Positions 25,132 through 33,094 of a DNA stretch of 64,000 nucleotides are shown one piece after another (position 1 is the stretch's first letter; each line of letters opens with the position of its first letter). The DNA is from Mycolicibacterium anyangense. Its GTDB lineage: Bacteria > Actinomycetota > Actinomycetes > Mycobacteriales > Mycobacteriaceae. Where the stretch lies: the NCBI RefSeq assembly GCF_010731855.1, contig NZ_AP022620.1, positions 4,898,001-4,962,000 of the forward strand. The letters are read 5' to 3'. The position numbers were made by a program, and so were the translations under genes. The notes below the pieces were generated by a model that saw only the letters and a program-made list of their open reading frames with translations, was not told the DNA's origin and ran no database searches.

Positions 25132-25830
25132 CTAGGGGGCCCGCCGCAATGCGGGTGGCAGCACCGGCGAGGGATGCGGATCGGCGTTGAACGCCTCCAG
25201 TGAGCCACCGACCTCCACGATTCCGCACAGCGCGTTCCAGCACAGCATGGTCAGGTAGTCGATCAATTCCACGCTGCTCATCCGGGGGTTGGACATCCAC
25301 GAGTGCGTGGCCAGCTGGACCCCGCCGACGATCAGATAGGCCCACGGTTCGACGCCGCGGGTCTCCATCCCGGCCCGTTGCATGCGGCGCCGCAGGACCA
25401 CGGCCAGCATGCGCGCGATGATCTGCTCCGAATCGGCAATGACCTTGTTTTTGCTGGCCGAACTGTTTGCCATGACGAATCGGTAGGGCTCCGGCTCGTT
25501 GGCCACCGTCTCGACGTAGACCCGGATGATCTCGCGGGTCAGGTCGAAGCCGTCGAGGTTCGACGACAGCGCGCCGGCCATGTTCGGGATCAGCGTGGTC
25601 TGCGCGAAGCGCATCATCACCGCGGTCGTGAGGTCGTTCTTGTCGACGAAGTAGCGGTAGAGGACGGTCTTGGAGACCCCAATTTCCGCAGCTATCTCGT
25701 CCATGCTGACGTCACGGCCCCGGCGGCGGACGGCCTCGAGCGCACCTTCGACAAGTTCGGTGCGCCGTTCCACCTTGTGTTGGTGCCAGCGTCGCTTGCG
25801 ACCATCGGTCTTGGCGACCCCGTCGCTCAT
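25132..25830 (-). CDS. madR: TetR-family regulator, MadR-like
   Basis: A 232-residue TetR regulator. The DNA-binding part covers residues about 18-70 (KVERRTELVEGALEAVRRRG, then AEIGVSKTVLYRYFVDKNDL), preceded by a basic DGRKRRWHQHK. The ligand domain follows. Position beside a DUF445 gene matches Rv0472c, which I recall as MadR, an acyl-CoA-responsive regulator of mycolic-acid desaturase genes; the symbol rests on synteny and resemblance. ATG 25830 is preferred to the longer frame because the upstream residues lack helix character. Divergent from the DUF445 gene. Confidence 0.8.
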   Translation of the reverse strand: MSDGVAKTDGRKRRWHQHKVERRTELVEGALEAVRRRGRDVSMDEIAAEIGVSKTVLYRYFVDKNDLTTAVMMRFAQTTLIPNMAGALSSNLDGFDLTREIIRVYVETVANEPEPYRFVMANSSASKNKVIADSEQIIARMLAVVLRRRMQRAGMETRGVEPWAYLIVGGVQLATHSWMSNPRMSSVELIDYLTMLCWNALCGIVEVGGSLEAFNADPHPSPVLPPALRRAP

Positions 25831-25940
25831 CTGCTGTGCCACTATCGCGGAGTCCGTTTCCCTCTTTGGCACCGATTCTACGGTCTGTCTTGATGGCAAG
25901 GTCACATTAACTGGCTCCGCAGATAGCGGATGATGGTGGA

Positions 25941-27275
25941 GTGGTTACCGAACCTGACCGTCCGGCTTTGCCGACGGCTGTAGTGCGCGCCGGGGCGTCT
26001 ATCGCGGAGTCCTTCGCCGGCGCGGACCCCGAGGCCGACGCCGAGCGGCGTCGGTCGCTGCGCCGGATGAAGGCAGTGGCGCTGAGCTTCCTGCTCGGCG
26101 CGACGGTGCTGTTCCTGGGCTGCCGCTGGGGTCAGGCCCAGGGCGGGCCGGCCTGGATCGGCTACGTGGGTGCGGCGGCCGAGGCCGGTATGGTCGGCGC
26201 GTTGGCCGACTGGTTCGCCGTCACCGCACTGTTCCGCCACCCGCTGGGCCTGAAGATCCCCCATACCGCGATCATCAAGCGCAAGAAGGATCAACTGGGC
26301 GAGGGCCTGGGCACCTTCGTGCGGGAGAACTTCCTGTCCGCACCGGTGGTCGAGACCAAGCTGCGTGACGCCCAGATCGCCGGCCGGCTGGGCAAGTGGC
26401 TGTCGGAACCGGTGCACGCCGACCGGGTGGCCGGTGAGGCGGCCACCGTGCTGCGCGTGGTGGTGGAACTGCTCAACGACGACGACATCCAGCAGGTGAT
26501 CGACCGCACGATCGTCAAGCGGCTGGCCGAACCGCAGTGGGGGCCTCCCGTCGGTCGGGTGCTGAGCCAGCTGCTTGCCGAGAACCGTCAGGAAGCACTG
26601 GTACAGCTGTTGTGTGACAGGGCATTTGAATGGGCCCTGAACGCAGGCGAGACCATCGAGCGGGTGATCACCCGCGATTCGCCGAGTTGGTCGCCGCGCT
26701 TCGTCGACCAGCTGGTAGGAGATCGCATCCACCGCGAGCTGATGGACTTCACCGACAAGGTGCGCCGCAACCCGAATCATGAACTGCGCCTTTCGGCTAC
26801 GCGTTTCCTCTTCGAATTCGCCGACGACCTGCAGAACGACGAGGCCACTATCGCGCGGGCCGAAGCGGTCAAAGAACAGCTGATGGCCCGCGACGAGGTG
26901 ACCCGCGCGGCTGAGACGGCGTGGAAGACGTTGAAGCGCTTGGTGCTTGACGGTGTGGATGACCCGTCGAGCGCGCTGCGTACCCGTATCGCCGACTCCG
27001 TCGTGCGGATCGGAGAGTCGGTGCGCGACGACGCCGAGCTACGCGACAAGGTCGACAACTGGATCGTGCGCGGGGCCCAGCACCTGGTCGGTCAGTACGG
27101 TGCGGAGATCACCACGATCATCACCGACACCATCGAGCGCTGGGACGCCGAAGAGGCCAGCCGACGCATCGAATTGCACGTCGGCCGCGACCTGCAGTTC
27201 ATTCGGATCAACGGCACCGTGGTGGGTGCTCTGGCCGGCCTGGTGATCTACACAGTGGCGCAATTCATATTCTGA
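25941..27275 (+). CDS. DUF445 membrane protein (Rv0473-like)
   Basis: A 444-residue DUF445-family protein. Transmembrane segments lie at about residues 44-64 and 70-95 (VALSFLLGATVLFLGCRWG, then GYVGAAAEAGMVGALADWFAVTALFR) and at the C-terminus (INGTVVGALAGLVIYTVAQFIF). The long intervening domain is helical and charged, probably a coiled, cytoplasmic or periplasmic stalk. Function is unknown. GTG 25941 lacks a strong ribosome-binding site. Divergent from the MadR-like gene, followed by an XRE regulator. Confidence 0.85.
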   Translation: MVTEPDRPALPTAVVRAGASIAESFAGADPEADAERRRSLRRMKAVALSFLLGATVLFLGCRWGQAQGGPAWIGYVGAAAEAGMVGALADWFAVTALFRHPLGLKIPHTAIIKRKKDQLGEGLGTFVRENFLSAPVVETKLRDAQIAGRLGKWLSEPVHADRVAGEAATVLRVVVELLNDDDIQQVIDRTIVKRLAEPQWGPPVGRVLSQLLAENRQEALVQLLCDRAFEWALNAGETIERVITRDSPSWSPRFVDQLVGDRIHRELMDFTDKVRRNPNHELRLSATRFLFEFADDLQNDEATIARAEAVKEQLMARDEVTRAAETAWKTLKRLVLDGVDDPSSALRTRIADSVVRIGESVRDDAELRDKVDNWIVRGAQHLVGQYGAEITTIITDTIERWDAEEASRRIELHVGRDLQFIRINGTVVGALAGLVIYTVAQFIF

Positions 27276-27280
27276 CCTGC

Positions 27281-27306
27281 GCTAACTAGTGCTTGCAAAA
27301 GTTAGC
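27281..27306. promoter_or_regulatory. Operator-like inverted repeat upstream of the XRE regulator gene
   Basis: GCTAACT (27281-27287) and AGTTAGC (27300-27306) are perfect arms around AGTGCTTGCAAA, located about 60 bases before the regulator start. The spacer itself carries TTGCAAA. The arrangement is typical of an autoregulated XRE gene. Confidence 0.5.
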
Positions 27307-27364
27307 ACCCCCGCGTAGTGTGGTTTCCGTACGCACCGGATAACCACTGCGCGAGGAGGCGGTC

Positions 27365-27757
27365 ATGGGACAGGATGCAGACATCCAGGCCGTGGTCTCC
27401 AATGCCGCGCATGACATCGGTGGCTTCATCAGGGCGCAGCGTGAAGCCGCTCAGGTTTCGGTGCGGCAGTTGGCCGAGAAGGCCGGCGTCAGCAACCCGT
27501 ACCTCAGTCAGATCGAACGGGGGCTACGCAAGCCTTCTGCGGAGGTGCTGAGTCAGATCGCCAAGGCGCTGCGGTTGTCGGCGGAGGTGCTCTATGTCCG
27601 CGCCGGAATCCTGGAACCCAGTGATGGAAGTCAGGTGCACGACGCGATCATCGGGGACACCGCCATCACCGAACGCCAGAAGCAGGTTCTGCTCGACATC
27701 TACACGTCGTTCTGTCAGCAGAACGAAGCTGCCCGTGAGGAGCTGACGTCTGATTAG
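27365..27757 (+). CDS. XRE-family helix-turn-helix regulator (Rv0474-like)
   Basis: A 130-residue regulator with an XRE domain at residues about 17-75 ([20 protein letters not shown], recognition helix [19 protein letters not shown]) and a helical tail likely used for dimerisation. It lies directly upstream of hbhA, 71 bases away, as in M. tuberculosis, so control of hbhA and of itself is plausible. A GAGGAGGCGGTC ribosome-binding region precedes ATG 27365, and a perfect inverted repeat lies upstream. Confidence 0.88.
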   Translation: MGQDADIQAVVSNAAHDIGGFIRAQREAAQVSVRQLAEKAGVSNPYLSQIERGLRKPSAEVLSQIAKALRLSAEVLYVRAGILEPSDGSQVHDAIIGDTAITERQKQVLLDIYTSFCQQNEAAREELTSD

Positions 27758-27828
27758 CCGCACTCCCGACATCCGCTGAAAACCCGTCAACCACAACTTA
27801 TTTCACGAGTACGAAAGGAGCCATTCCC

Positions 27829-28437
27829 ATGGCCGAGAACCCCACCATCGAGGACCTGAAGGCCCCGCTGCTCGCTGCGGTAGGCGCCGCCGACCTGGCC
27901 CTGGCCACCGTCAACGAGATCCTGGCCAACCTGCGTGACCGCGCCGAGGACGCCCGCACCGAGGCTGCCGAGCGCGTCGAAGGCCGTCGCGCCGCGCTGA
28001 CCAAGCTGCAGGAAGACCTGCCGCAGCGTGCCGAGGAACTGCGCGGCAAGCTCAGCTCCGAGGAGCTGCGCAAGGCTGCCGAAGGCTTCGTCGAGGATGC
28101 CACCACGACCTACAACAACCTGGTCGAGCGTGGCGAGGCCGCCCTGGAGCGGCTGCGCAACCAGCCCGAACTCAAGGATGCCGCCGCTCAGGTCGAGGGC
28201 TACGTCGACCAGGCCGTCGAGCTGACGCAGGAGGCGCTGGGCAACGTGTCCTCGCAGACCCGCGCCGTCGGTGAGCGCGCCGCCAAGCTGGTCGGCGTCG
28301 AGCTGCCCGCCAAGGCCACCACTCCGGCCGCCAAGGCTCCGGCGGCCAAGGCCCCGGCCAAGAAGGCCCCGGCCAAGGCTGCCGCCAAGAAGGCTCCGGC
28401 CAAGAAGGCCCCGGCCAAGAAGGTCACCCAGAAGTAA
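27829..28437 (+). CDS. hbhA: Heparin-binding haemagglutinin
   Basis: A 202-residue surface adhesin. It has a short N-terminal hydrophobic helix ([21 protein letters not shown]), a long heptad-rich coiled coil (about residues 30-150) and a lysine/alanine/proline-rich tail built of repeated AKKAPAK-type units, which binds heparan sulfate and is methylated in mycobacteria. It also influences lipid inclusions and cell division in this genus. A strong AAAGGAG ribosome-binding site precedes ATG 27829. A small hairpin follows the stop. Confidence 0.96.
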   Translation: MAENPTIEDLKAPLLAAVGAADLALATVNEILANLRDRAEDARTEAAERVEGRRAALTKLQEDLPQRAEELRGKLSSEELRKAAEGFVEDATTTYNNLVERGEAALERLRNQPELKDAAAQVEGYVDQAVELTQEALGNVSSQTRAVGERAAKLVGVELPAKATTPAAKAPAAKAPAKKAPAKAAAKKAPAKKAPAKKVTQK

Positions 28438-28443
28438 AGTCAC

Positions 28444-28462
28444 CGTCGAATTAGGTTCGACG
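28444..28462. terminator. Hairpin after hbhA
   Basis: CGTCGAA (28444-28450) and TTCGACG (28456-28462) form a seven-base stem with a TTAGG loop, seven bases after the hbhA stop. No T-tract follows, as is usual in mycobacteria. Confidence 0.5.
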
Positions 28463-28468
28463 ATCGGG

Positions 28469-28521
28469 ACAAGACCCGCCTACCCTGTAGCTGTGATGCT
28501 CCAGGGTGTGGCGGGTCTTGT
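28469..28521. promoter_or_regulatory. Long hairpin enclosing the start codon of the DUF2516 gene
   Basis: ACAAGACCCGC (28469-28479) and GCGGGTCTTGT (28511-28521) are perfect 11-base arms; CCCTG (28483-28487) and CAGGG (28502-28506) extend the stem inside. The ATG at 28496 falls in the apical loop and the ribosome-binding region is in or near the stem, so folding could limit initiation. Confidence 0.5.
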
Positions 28522-28780
28522 TCTTCAGGTCGTCGTCTGGGCGGTGACCGTGATGGCGATCTACGCCTTCGTCCACGCGGCCATGCAACGGACCGACGCA
28601 TACACGGCGGCCGACAAGCTCACCAAGCCGGTCTGGCTGGTCATCCTTGGCGTCGCGATCCTGCTATCAATTTTCCAGATCCCGGCGATCATGGGGCCGG
28701 TGATCGCGGCATGCGCCGCCGGTATCTATCTGGTCGATGTCCGGCCCAAGCTGCTCGACGTCCAGGGGAAGTCCCGCTGA
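28496..28780 (+). CDS. DUF2516-like small membrane protein (Rv0476-like)
   Basis: A 94-residue protein with three hydrophobic helices ([37 protein letters not shown] and [19 protein letters not shown]), the layout of DUF2516. The AGRxD-like stretch [12 protein letters not shown] is conserved in the family. Function is unknown. The start could be GTG 28493 or ATG 28496; both sit in the loop of a long hairpin. Its TGA overlaps a CTG that seems to start the next gene. Confidence 0.72.
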   Translation: MLQGVAGLVLQVVVWAVTVMAIYAFVHAAMQRTDAYTAADKLTKPVWLVILGVAILLSIFQIPAIMGPVIAACAAGIYLVDVRPKLLDVQGKSR

Positions 28781-29196
28781 TCACGCGATCCCGCCTGGTC
28801 GCCGCGCTAGGCGTGGCCCCGGCCGCCGTGCTCCTGGCTGCCCCAGCGGCCGCCGACACCGCACCCGCACCGCCCTTCATCGACCACGTGATGTGGCAGC
28901 ACTGGGGTGATCTGTCCAGCCTGCGCGTCTACCCCACGCCCGCAGGCCGGGAAGCCGGCGGACAGCTGTTCAAGCCGCCGTGGGAGATCGACGAGGCCTG
29001 GGGTGAGGTGCTGGCCCTGGCGCCGGACGCCAACACACCCGGTATGCGTGATCAGTTCGCCTGCCATTTCCGGTTCGCTGAGATCGCCGAACCGGGGAAG
29101 ACCAGTTGGAACCTGGAACCGTGGCGACCTGTCGTCGACGACAACACCATGACCGCCACCGGGTGCAACCCCGGTGGCTCCGAGGAGCCGTTCTGA
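28777..29196 (+). CDS. DUF2599-like secreted protein (Rv0477-like)
   Basis: A predicted 139-residue exported protein. Read from CTG 28777 it starts [20 protein letters not shown] followed by APAAADT, a textbook signal peptide with a cleavage site after AAA. The mature part carries DFVMW-like [18 protein letters not shown] and a pair of cysteines (FACHFRF and ATGCNPGG) likely disulfide-bonded, as in DUF2599. The alternative GTG 28813 would remove the charged n-region of the signal. CTG overlaps the preceding stop as CTGA. Function unknown. Confidence 0.7.
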   Translation: MITRSRLVAALGVAPAAVLLAAPAAADTAPAPPFIDHVMWQHWGDLSSLRVYPTPAGREAGGQLFKPPWEIDEAWGEVLALAPDANTPGMRDQFACHFRFAEIAEPGKTSWNLEPWRPVVDDNTMTATGCNPGGSEEPF

Positions 29197-29915
29197 TGGG
29201 CGCCCGGCGGGCAGGAGCGCAGCGACCCGGGGATACCTGGCGCAGGGCCGAGGTGGCCGCACTCGTCGACCACACCCTGCTCAAGCCCGAGGCAACCGAA
29301 GCCGACGTCGCCGTGCTGGTCGCCGAGGCCGCCGAACTGGGCGTCGTCGCGGTGTGTGTGTCGCCGTCGATGGTGTCGGCCGCGCACAAGAGCGCCACCG
29401 AGCGCCCCGAACGACTGCTGATCGCCACCGTCGCGGGCTTCCCGTCGGGCAAGCACCTTCCGACCATTAAGGCGCACGAGGCCGCGCTGGCCGTCGACGA
29501 CGGCGCCGACGAGGTGGACATGGTGATCGACGTGGGTGCCGCGGTGGCGGGTGATCTGGCGGCGGTCGCCGCCGATATCGCCACCGTCCGCGCCGCGATC
29601 CCCGGCGCGGTGCTCAAGGTCATCGTCGAATCCTCGGCGCTACTGAGCCTGGCCGGTGAGCCCACGCTGGTGGCGGTCTGCCGGGCCGCCGAGGAGTCCG
29701 GCGCCGACTTCGTCAAGACGTCGACCGGCTTCCACCCGTCCGGCGGGGCGTCGGTGGCGGCCGTGGAATTGATGGCCGCGACCGTCGGCGGCCGGCTCGG
29801 CGTCAAGGCCAGCGGCGGTATCCGCACCACGCCCGACGCCCTGGCGATGCTTGCCGCCGGCGCCACCCGACTGGGCCTGTCCGGAACGCGGGCTGTGCTC
29901 GACGGGCTGGATTAG
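29196..29915 (+). CDS. deoC: Deoxyribose-phosphate aldolase
   Basis: A 239-residue class I aldolase that splits 2-deoxyribose 5-phosphate to glyceraldehyde 3-phosphate and acetaldehyde in deoxynucleoside catabolism. The fold starts at [16 protein letters not shown]. The Schiff-base lysine is in FVKTSTGF and the proton-relay lysine in [10 protein letters not shown]; the phosphate-binding GG is intact. ATG 29196 overlaps the previous stop (TGATG). The first 14 residues ([13 protein letters not shown]) are encoded by a repeat found elsewhere in the window and are not part of the aldolase fold. Confidence 0.93.
   Translation: MGARRAGAQRPGDTWRRAEVAALVDHTLLKPEATEADVAVLVAEAAELGVVAVCVSPSMVSAAHKSATERPERLLIATVAGFPSGKHLPTIKAHEAALAVDDGADEVDMVIDVGAAVAGDLAAVAADIATVRAAIPGAVLKVIVESSALLSLAGEPTLVAVCRAAEESGADFVKTSTGFHPSGGASVAAVELMAATVGGRLGVKASGGIRTTPDALAMLAAGATRLGLSGTRAVLDGLD
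29204..29235. repeat. Dispersed repeat copy forming the deoC N-terminus
   Basis: GCGGGCAGGAGCGCAGCGAC followed by CCGGGGATA is nearly identical to the tandem copies inside the thioesterase gene at 49982-50041 (one base differs over 32). It lies in frame at the extreme 5' end of deoC. Confidence 0.7.
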
Positions 29916-29941
29916 CCGGTCGCCGAGTCTGTGGCTACGGC

Positions 29942-30002
29942 ATCGACTCTGCGTCCAGGGCCGTCATGAGGGCCGAAAACCCGCCCTCACCGCAGAATCG
30001 AT
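29942..30002. terminator. Double hairpin between convergent deoC and DUF2993 genes
   Basis: The outer arms ATCGACTCTGCG (29942-29953) and CGCAGAATCGAT (29991-30002) pair with one mismatch. The inner arms TGAGGGC (29967-29973) and GCCCTCA (29983-29989) pair perfectly. It lies between two stop codons of convergent genes and could terminate both. Confidence 0.6.
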
Positions 30003-30006
30003 GCGA

Positions 30007-30960
30007 CTAGACGCCGGCGAAGCAGGGGTCCTGCTGGCCGTTGGGGATGGTCGCGTTGCGGGTGACGAACTTGGCGGTGACGCCGGTGTCGGTGACGGCG
30101 ACGCTGTCGGCGTGGATACCCATCGGCAGGTTCTTGGTCAGCGCGGTGGTGAACGCATCGAGAGCCGGCTGGATGGTTTCCCGGGGCAGGCTGAAACCCA
30201 GCCCGGTCAGGCTGACCACCTGGAGGCTCAACCCGCCATCGGCGACCGCAGGCTTGGCCGTCACGGTGCCCAGACCGCCCTTGAGCTCGATCGTTCCGTC
30301 CGAGGGGGAGGTGTCCACCGAGGTCACCAAACCACCGAGGAGCGGGATGATGTCCGCCACGGTCTGCTTGATCCCATCGTTGGACCAGGTGATGGTGGCG
30401 TCCAGCGAGCCGAGGGTGCCCGCCGAGTCGGCCGTCTTGTTGATCTTGATGTCGTCGAGCAGCAGATCGAGCTTCATGCCCTTGGCTTCGCGGATCTGAT
30501 TGCCGGCCGTTTCCACCCGGATGTCGCTGTAGCTCCCGGTCAGGTGCTGGAGCAGGAATGGGCGCATCCCGAACGAGACGGTCGCGGAGTCCTGGACCAC
30601 GCACGACACCGCGTTGGCCACCACGGTGTCGGCCCGGTGCCGCACATAGAGCTCGGTTCCGATCAGTGCGGCCACCGCCAGAGCGATGACGGTGACGAGT
30701 ACCAGCGCGATCGACAGCGGATCGCGAAGGAACCCAGACTTGGGCTCTTCGGGAGGCTCGACCGGCGGCGGGGCGCTCGGTGGTGTCTGCGGCGGGACGT
30801 ACGGCGCCTGCTGCGGGATGTACTGGGTAGCGGGATCCACCGGTCCGGGGACCTGCGGAATGTGCTGGGTGGGCTGATCGGGACTGGCGACCGGCCACGC
30901 GGGGGCGGTCGGGTCGCCCGGCCCGACCGGCTGATTCGGGCCCTGTGGCGGATACGTCAC
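30007..30960 (-). CDS. DUF2993 (LmeA-like) membrane-anchored protein (Rv0479c-like)
   Basis: A 317-residue protein with a cytoplasmic proline/glutamine-rich N-terminus (about residues 1-75), a transmembrane helix at about 84-106 (LSIALVLVTVIALAVAALIG) and an extracytoplasmic DUF2993 domain. The domain contains the family segments VSCVVQDSATVSFGMRPFLL and TGSYSDIRVETAG. DUF2993 includes LmeA, needed for lipomannan mannan elongation; whether this paralogue shares that role is unknown. GTG 30960 overlaps the nitrilase stop (GTGA). Confidence 0.82.
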   Translation of the reverse strand: MTYPPQGPNQPVGPGDPTAPAWPVASPDQPTQHIPQVPGPVDPATQYIPQQAPYVPPQTPPSAPPPVEPPEEPKSGFLRDPLSIALVLVTVIALAVAALIGTELYVRHRADTVVANAVSCVVQDSATVSFGMRPFLLQHLTGSYSDIRVETAGNQIREAKGMKLDLLLDDIKINKTADSAGTLGSLDATITWSNDGIKQTVADIIPLLGGLVTSVDTSPSDGTIELKGGLGTVTAKPAVADGGLSLQVVSLTGLGFSLPRETIQPALDAFTTALTKNLPMGIHADSVAVTDTGVTAKFVTRNATIPNGQQDPCFAGV

Positions 30961-31778
30961 CCGCGCGATTCTGCCTTATCAGTCTGAGCGAACTCTGAGC
31001 GGTTACGCAGCACACCGAGCGTCTCGCGGACTGTGGGCACGCTTGCGACGTCGATGTCGGCCACCACGAGTTCGGGGTCCGCACCCGCGGCCGCCAGCAC
31101 TTCCCCGAACGGGGAGGCCACCAGGCTGCCGCCAACGCCGGTGGGCGCCTTGTTGGCGGCGGCCATCTCGTCGCCGGGATAACCCTGGCCCGCGGCGGCG
31201 ATGAACGACGCCGAGTCCAGGGCACGGGCCCGGGTCAGCAGGGTCCACTGCTCGAGCTTGCCCGGTCCGGCGCCCCACGACGCGCTGACCGTGATCACCT
31301 GCGCGCCGCGGTCCGCGAGCTCCAGATAGAGGTTCGGGAAGCGCACGTCGTAGCACAGTGTCAGGCCGACACCGACGCCGTCGACGGTGATGACCACCGG
31401 TTGGCGGCCCGGGGCGACCGAGGCGGACTCGGCGAATCCGAACGCGTCGTAGAGATGGATCTTGTCGTAGTGGGCGTCGACTCCGCGTCCGGTGGCCAGC
31501 AGCGTGTTGGTGACGCGTCCGGCGTCGGCCGGGGTGAACATCCCGGCCACCACGGTGATCCCGGCTCGCTCGGCGATGCCGCGCACCGCATCGGCCCACG
31601 GGCCGTCCAGCGGCTCGGCGACCGGGGCCAGCGGCACCCCGAACCGGCTCATCGTGCCTTCGGGGAAGACCACCAGCTGCGCGCCGGCGTCGGCTGCCCG
31701 CCGGGTGTACTGGTCGACCAGGGTCAGGTTGGCGGTGGGGTCGGTGCCCGAGAGGATCTGGGCGAGGGCGATCCGCAT
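30957..31778 (-). CDS. Carbon-nitrogen hydrolase (nitrilase/omega-amidase family)
   Basis: A 273-residue nitrilase-superfamily amidohydrolase. The Glu-Lys-Cys triad is visible as Glu40 (VVFPEGTM), Lys106 (HYDKIHLYDAF) and Cys142 (GLTLCYDVRFP). These segments are closest to the Nit1/Nit2 branch, which removes deaminated glutathione or alpha-ketoglutaramate; the mycobacterial substrate is not established. ATG 31778 is the start. It is followed by a DUF2993 gene with a four-base overlap and preceded by a methyltransferase gene 10 bases away, forming a minus-strand operon. Confidence 0.9.
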   Translation of the reverse strand: MRIALAQILSGTDPTANLTLVDQYTRRAADAGAQLVVFPEGTMSRFGVPLAPVAEPLDGPWADAVRGIAERAGITVVAGMFTPADAGRVTNTLLATGRGVDAHYDKIHLYDAFGFAESASVAPGRQPVVITVDGVGVGLTLCYDVRFPNLYLELADRGAQVITVSASWGAGPGKLEQWTLLTRARALDSASFIAAAGQGYPGDEMAAANKAPTGVGGSLVASPFGEVLAAAGADPELVVADIDVASVPTVRETLGVLRNRSEFAQTDKAESRG

Positions 31779-31788
31779 GGGATCCAGC

Positions 31789-32598
31789 CTAGAGGGGTGC
31801 CACCGAAGACCACGGAACGGTGAGCACCGCATCACGGGCGTTGCGTCGCTGCGGTTCCATCTCGACACCCGCGTTGCGCAGTTCGGTGATCATGGCCCGC
31901 CACCGGTCGCGGGGCCCGAAGACCGAATGCCCCGCCGATGCGGCCCAGGCGCGGTCGGCCGCGCTGAGCAGATCATGGATCGGCTGGCCTGGAACATTAT
32001 GGTGGATAAGGACTTTCGGCAGTCTCTCGGCCAGGTCGGACGGCCGGTCGATATGGCGCGGGTCGCAGGCCAGGGTGAGGCTGACCGGCCCGGCCCCGTC
32101 GAGCAGAACCCAGCAGCAGCGCCTGCCCAACTCGTCGCAGGTGCCGTCGAGGATCAACCCGCCCGGCGAGAGCCTCGCGCGCATCACGTCCCAGGCCTGC
32201 GCCACCGCCTCCTCGGGGTACTGGCGCAGCACGTTGAACGCGCGCACCAGGATTGGGTGCAGCCCGGCGAGTTCGAACCCGCCCACGCCGAACTCCACCC
32301 CGTCGACCGGCGGGACCACCCGCTGCGGATCGATCTCCAAACCCACCACCCGGATGTCGGGACGCAGCGCGCGCAGTCGCGCCGCCATCTCCAGGGTGGT
32401 CACCGGCAGCCGTCCGTACCCCAGATCGACCACCAGTGGGTCGGCGGCCGACTCCAGCGCCGAGCGCACCCGTGGCGAGTTCAGTATCCAGCGGTCGGCG
32501 CGGCGCAGTCGGTTGGCGTTGGTGGTGCCCCGGGTGGGAACACCGACCGGCCGGTCAGTTCTGGTAATGGCCGGCGATCCAGTCCCGGGTGAAATCAC
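31789..32598 (-). CDS. Class I SAM-dependent methyltransferase-like protein
   Basis: A 269-residue protein with a Rossmann-type SAM motif DPLVVDLGYGRLPVTTLEMAARL, an acidic strand end GLEIDP and a following SPGGLILDGTCDELG strand, as in class I methyltransferases. The substrate is unknown. The only usual start codon is GTG 32598, which overlaps the 3' end of the upstream DUF2505 gene by 44 bases; this is unusually long but no internal start is available. It lies in the minus-strand cluster between the DUF2505 and nitrilase genes. Confidence 0.7.
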   Translation of the reverse strand: MISPGTGSPAITRTDRPVGVPTRGTTNANRLRRADRWILNSPRVRSALESAADPLVVDLGYGRLPVTTLEMAARLRALRPDIRVVGLEIDPQRVVPPVDGVEFGVGGFELAGLHPILVRAFNVLRQYPEEAVAQAWDVMRARLSPGGLILDGTCDELGRRCCWVLLDGAGPVSLTLACDPRHIDRPSDLAERLPKVLIHHNVPGQPIHDLLSAADRAWAASAGHSVFGPRDRWRAMITELRNAGVEMEPQRRNARDAVLTVPWSSVAPL

Positions 32599-33073
32599 GT
32601 TCGTTGTCGAACAATCCGTGCAGACCGCCCAGCACCCACTCCTCGATCTTCCCGCCGATCAATGGCACCTTGACCGTGCAGACGCTGTTGAGTCGTAACT
32701 CGCTGCCGGTTGACGACTCGCACAGCACGTAGGTTCCGCCGAAGTCCATCGGCGCCGACGGCACCAGCGCCTTGTAGTGCCCGCGCGCCGAATTGGATGC
32801 GGCGTCGAACGGGTCGAAGTGTTGTTCGCGGGTGACCGTCAGGTTCAGCGGGACGACGGCGGCCGCGACCGACGGCAGATCCTTGCTGGACAGGGTGTGG
32901 GTGAACACGATGTCGGTGCCGCCCGCTCCGGAGGAGAAATGCGTGAGCGTCGATTCGTAGAGCCGGGCATGCTCGGCGACCAGATCTTCCCAGTACTCGC
33001 GGCTGGTGAAGCTCACGTAGAGGTCGGGCGCGGGCTTGTCGAGTGCGACCACGTAGTCCATACGGCGGGACAT
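32555..33073 (-). CDS. DUF2505 family protein, copy 1 (Rv0481c-like)
   Basis: A 172-residue START/SRPBCC-like lipid- or ligand-binding-fold protein of DUF2505. It has the opening YVVALDKPAPDLYVSFTSRE and closing VKVPLIGGKIEEWVLGGL segments typical of the family. No catalytic residues are known. Two ATGs (33073 and 33061) are possible starts. A clear paralogue follows upstream at 33095-33601, so this is a tandem duplication. Confidence 0.75.
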   Translation of the reverse strand: MSRRMDYVVALDKPAPDLYVSFTSREYWEDLVAEHARLYESTLTHFSSGAGGTDIVFTHTLSSKDLPSVAAAVVPLNLTVTREQHFDPFDAASNSARGHYKALVPSAPMDFGGTYVLCESSTGSELRLNSVCTVKVPLIGGKIEEWVLGGLHGLFDNERDFTRDWIAGHYQN

Positions 33074-33094
33074 GACGTCACACTACCGGCGCGA

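Noticed and set aside
25843..26012. Direct repeat CTATCGCGGAGTCC at 25843 and 25999
   Set aside because: The second copy is within coding sequence of the DUF445 gene and spacing is 156 bases; a chance match is as likely as a regulatory pair.
28320..28437. Repeated AAGGCTCCGGCC units considered as a CRISPR or minisatellite
   Set aside because: They encode the lysine-rich tail of HbhA; no spacers or regular unit length.
30840..30957. Proline/glutamine-rich region considered as a repeat array
   Set aside because: It is degenerate coding sequence for a disordered N-terminus, not a regular DNA repeat.
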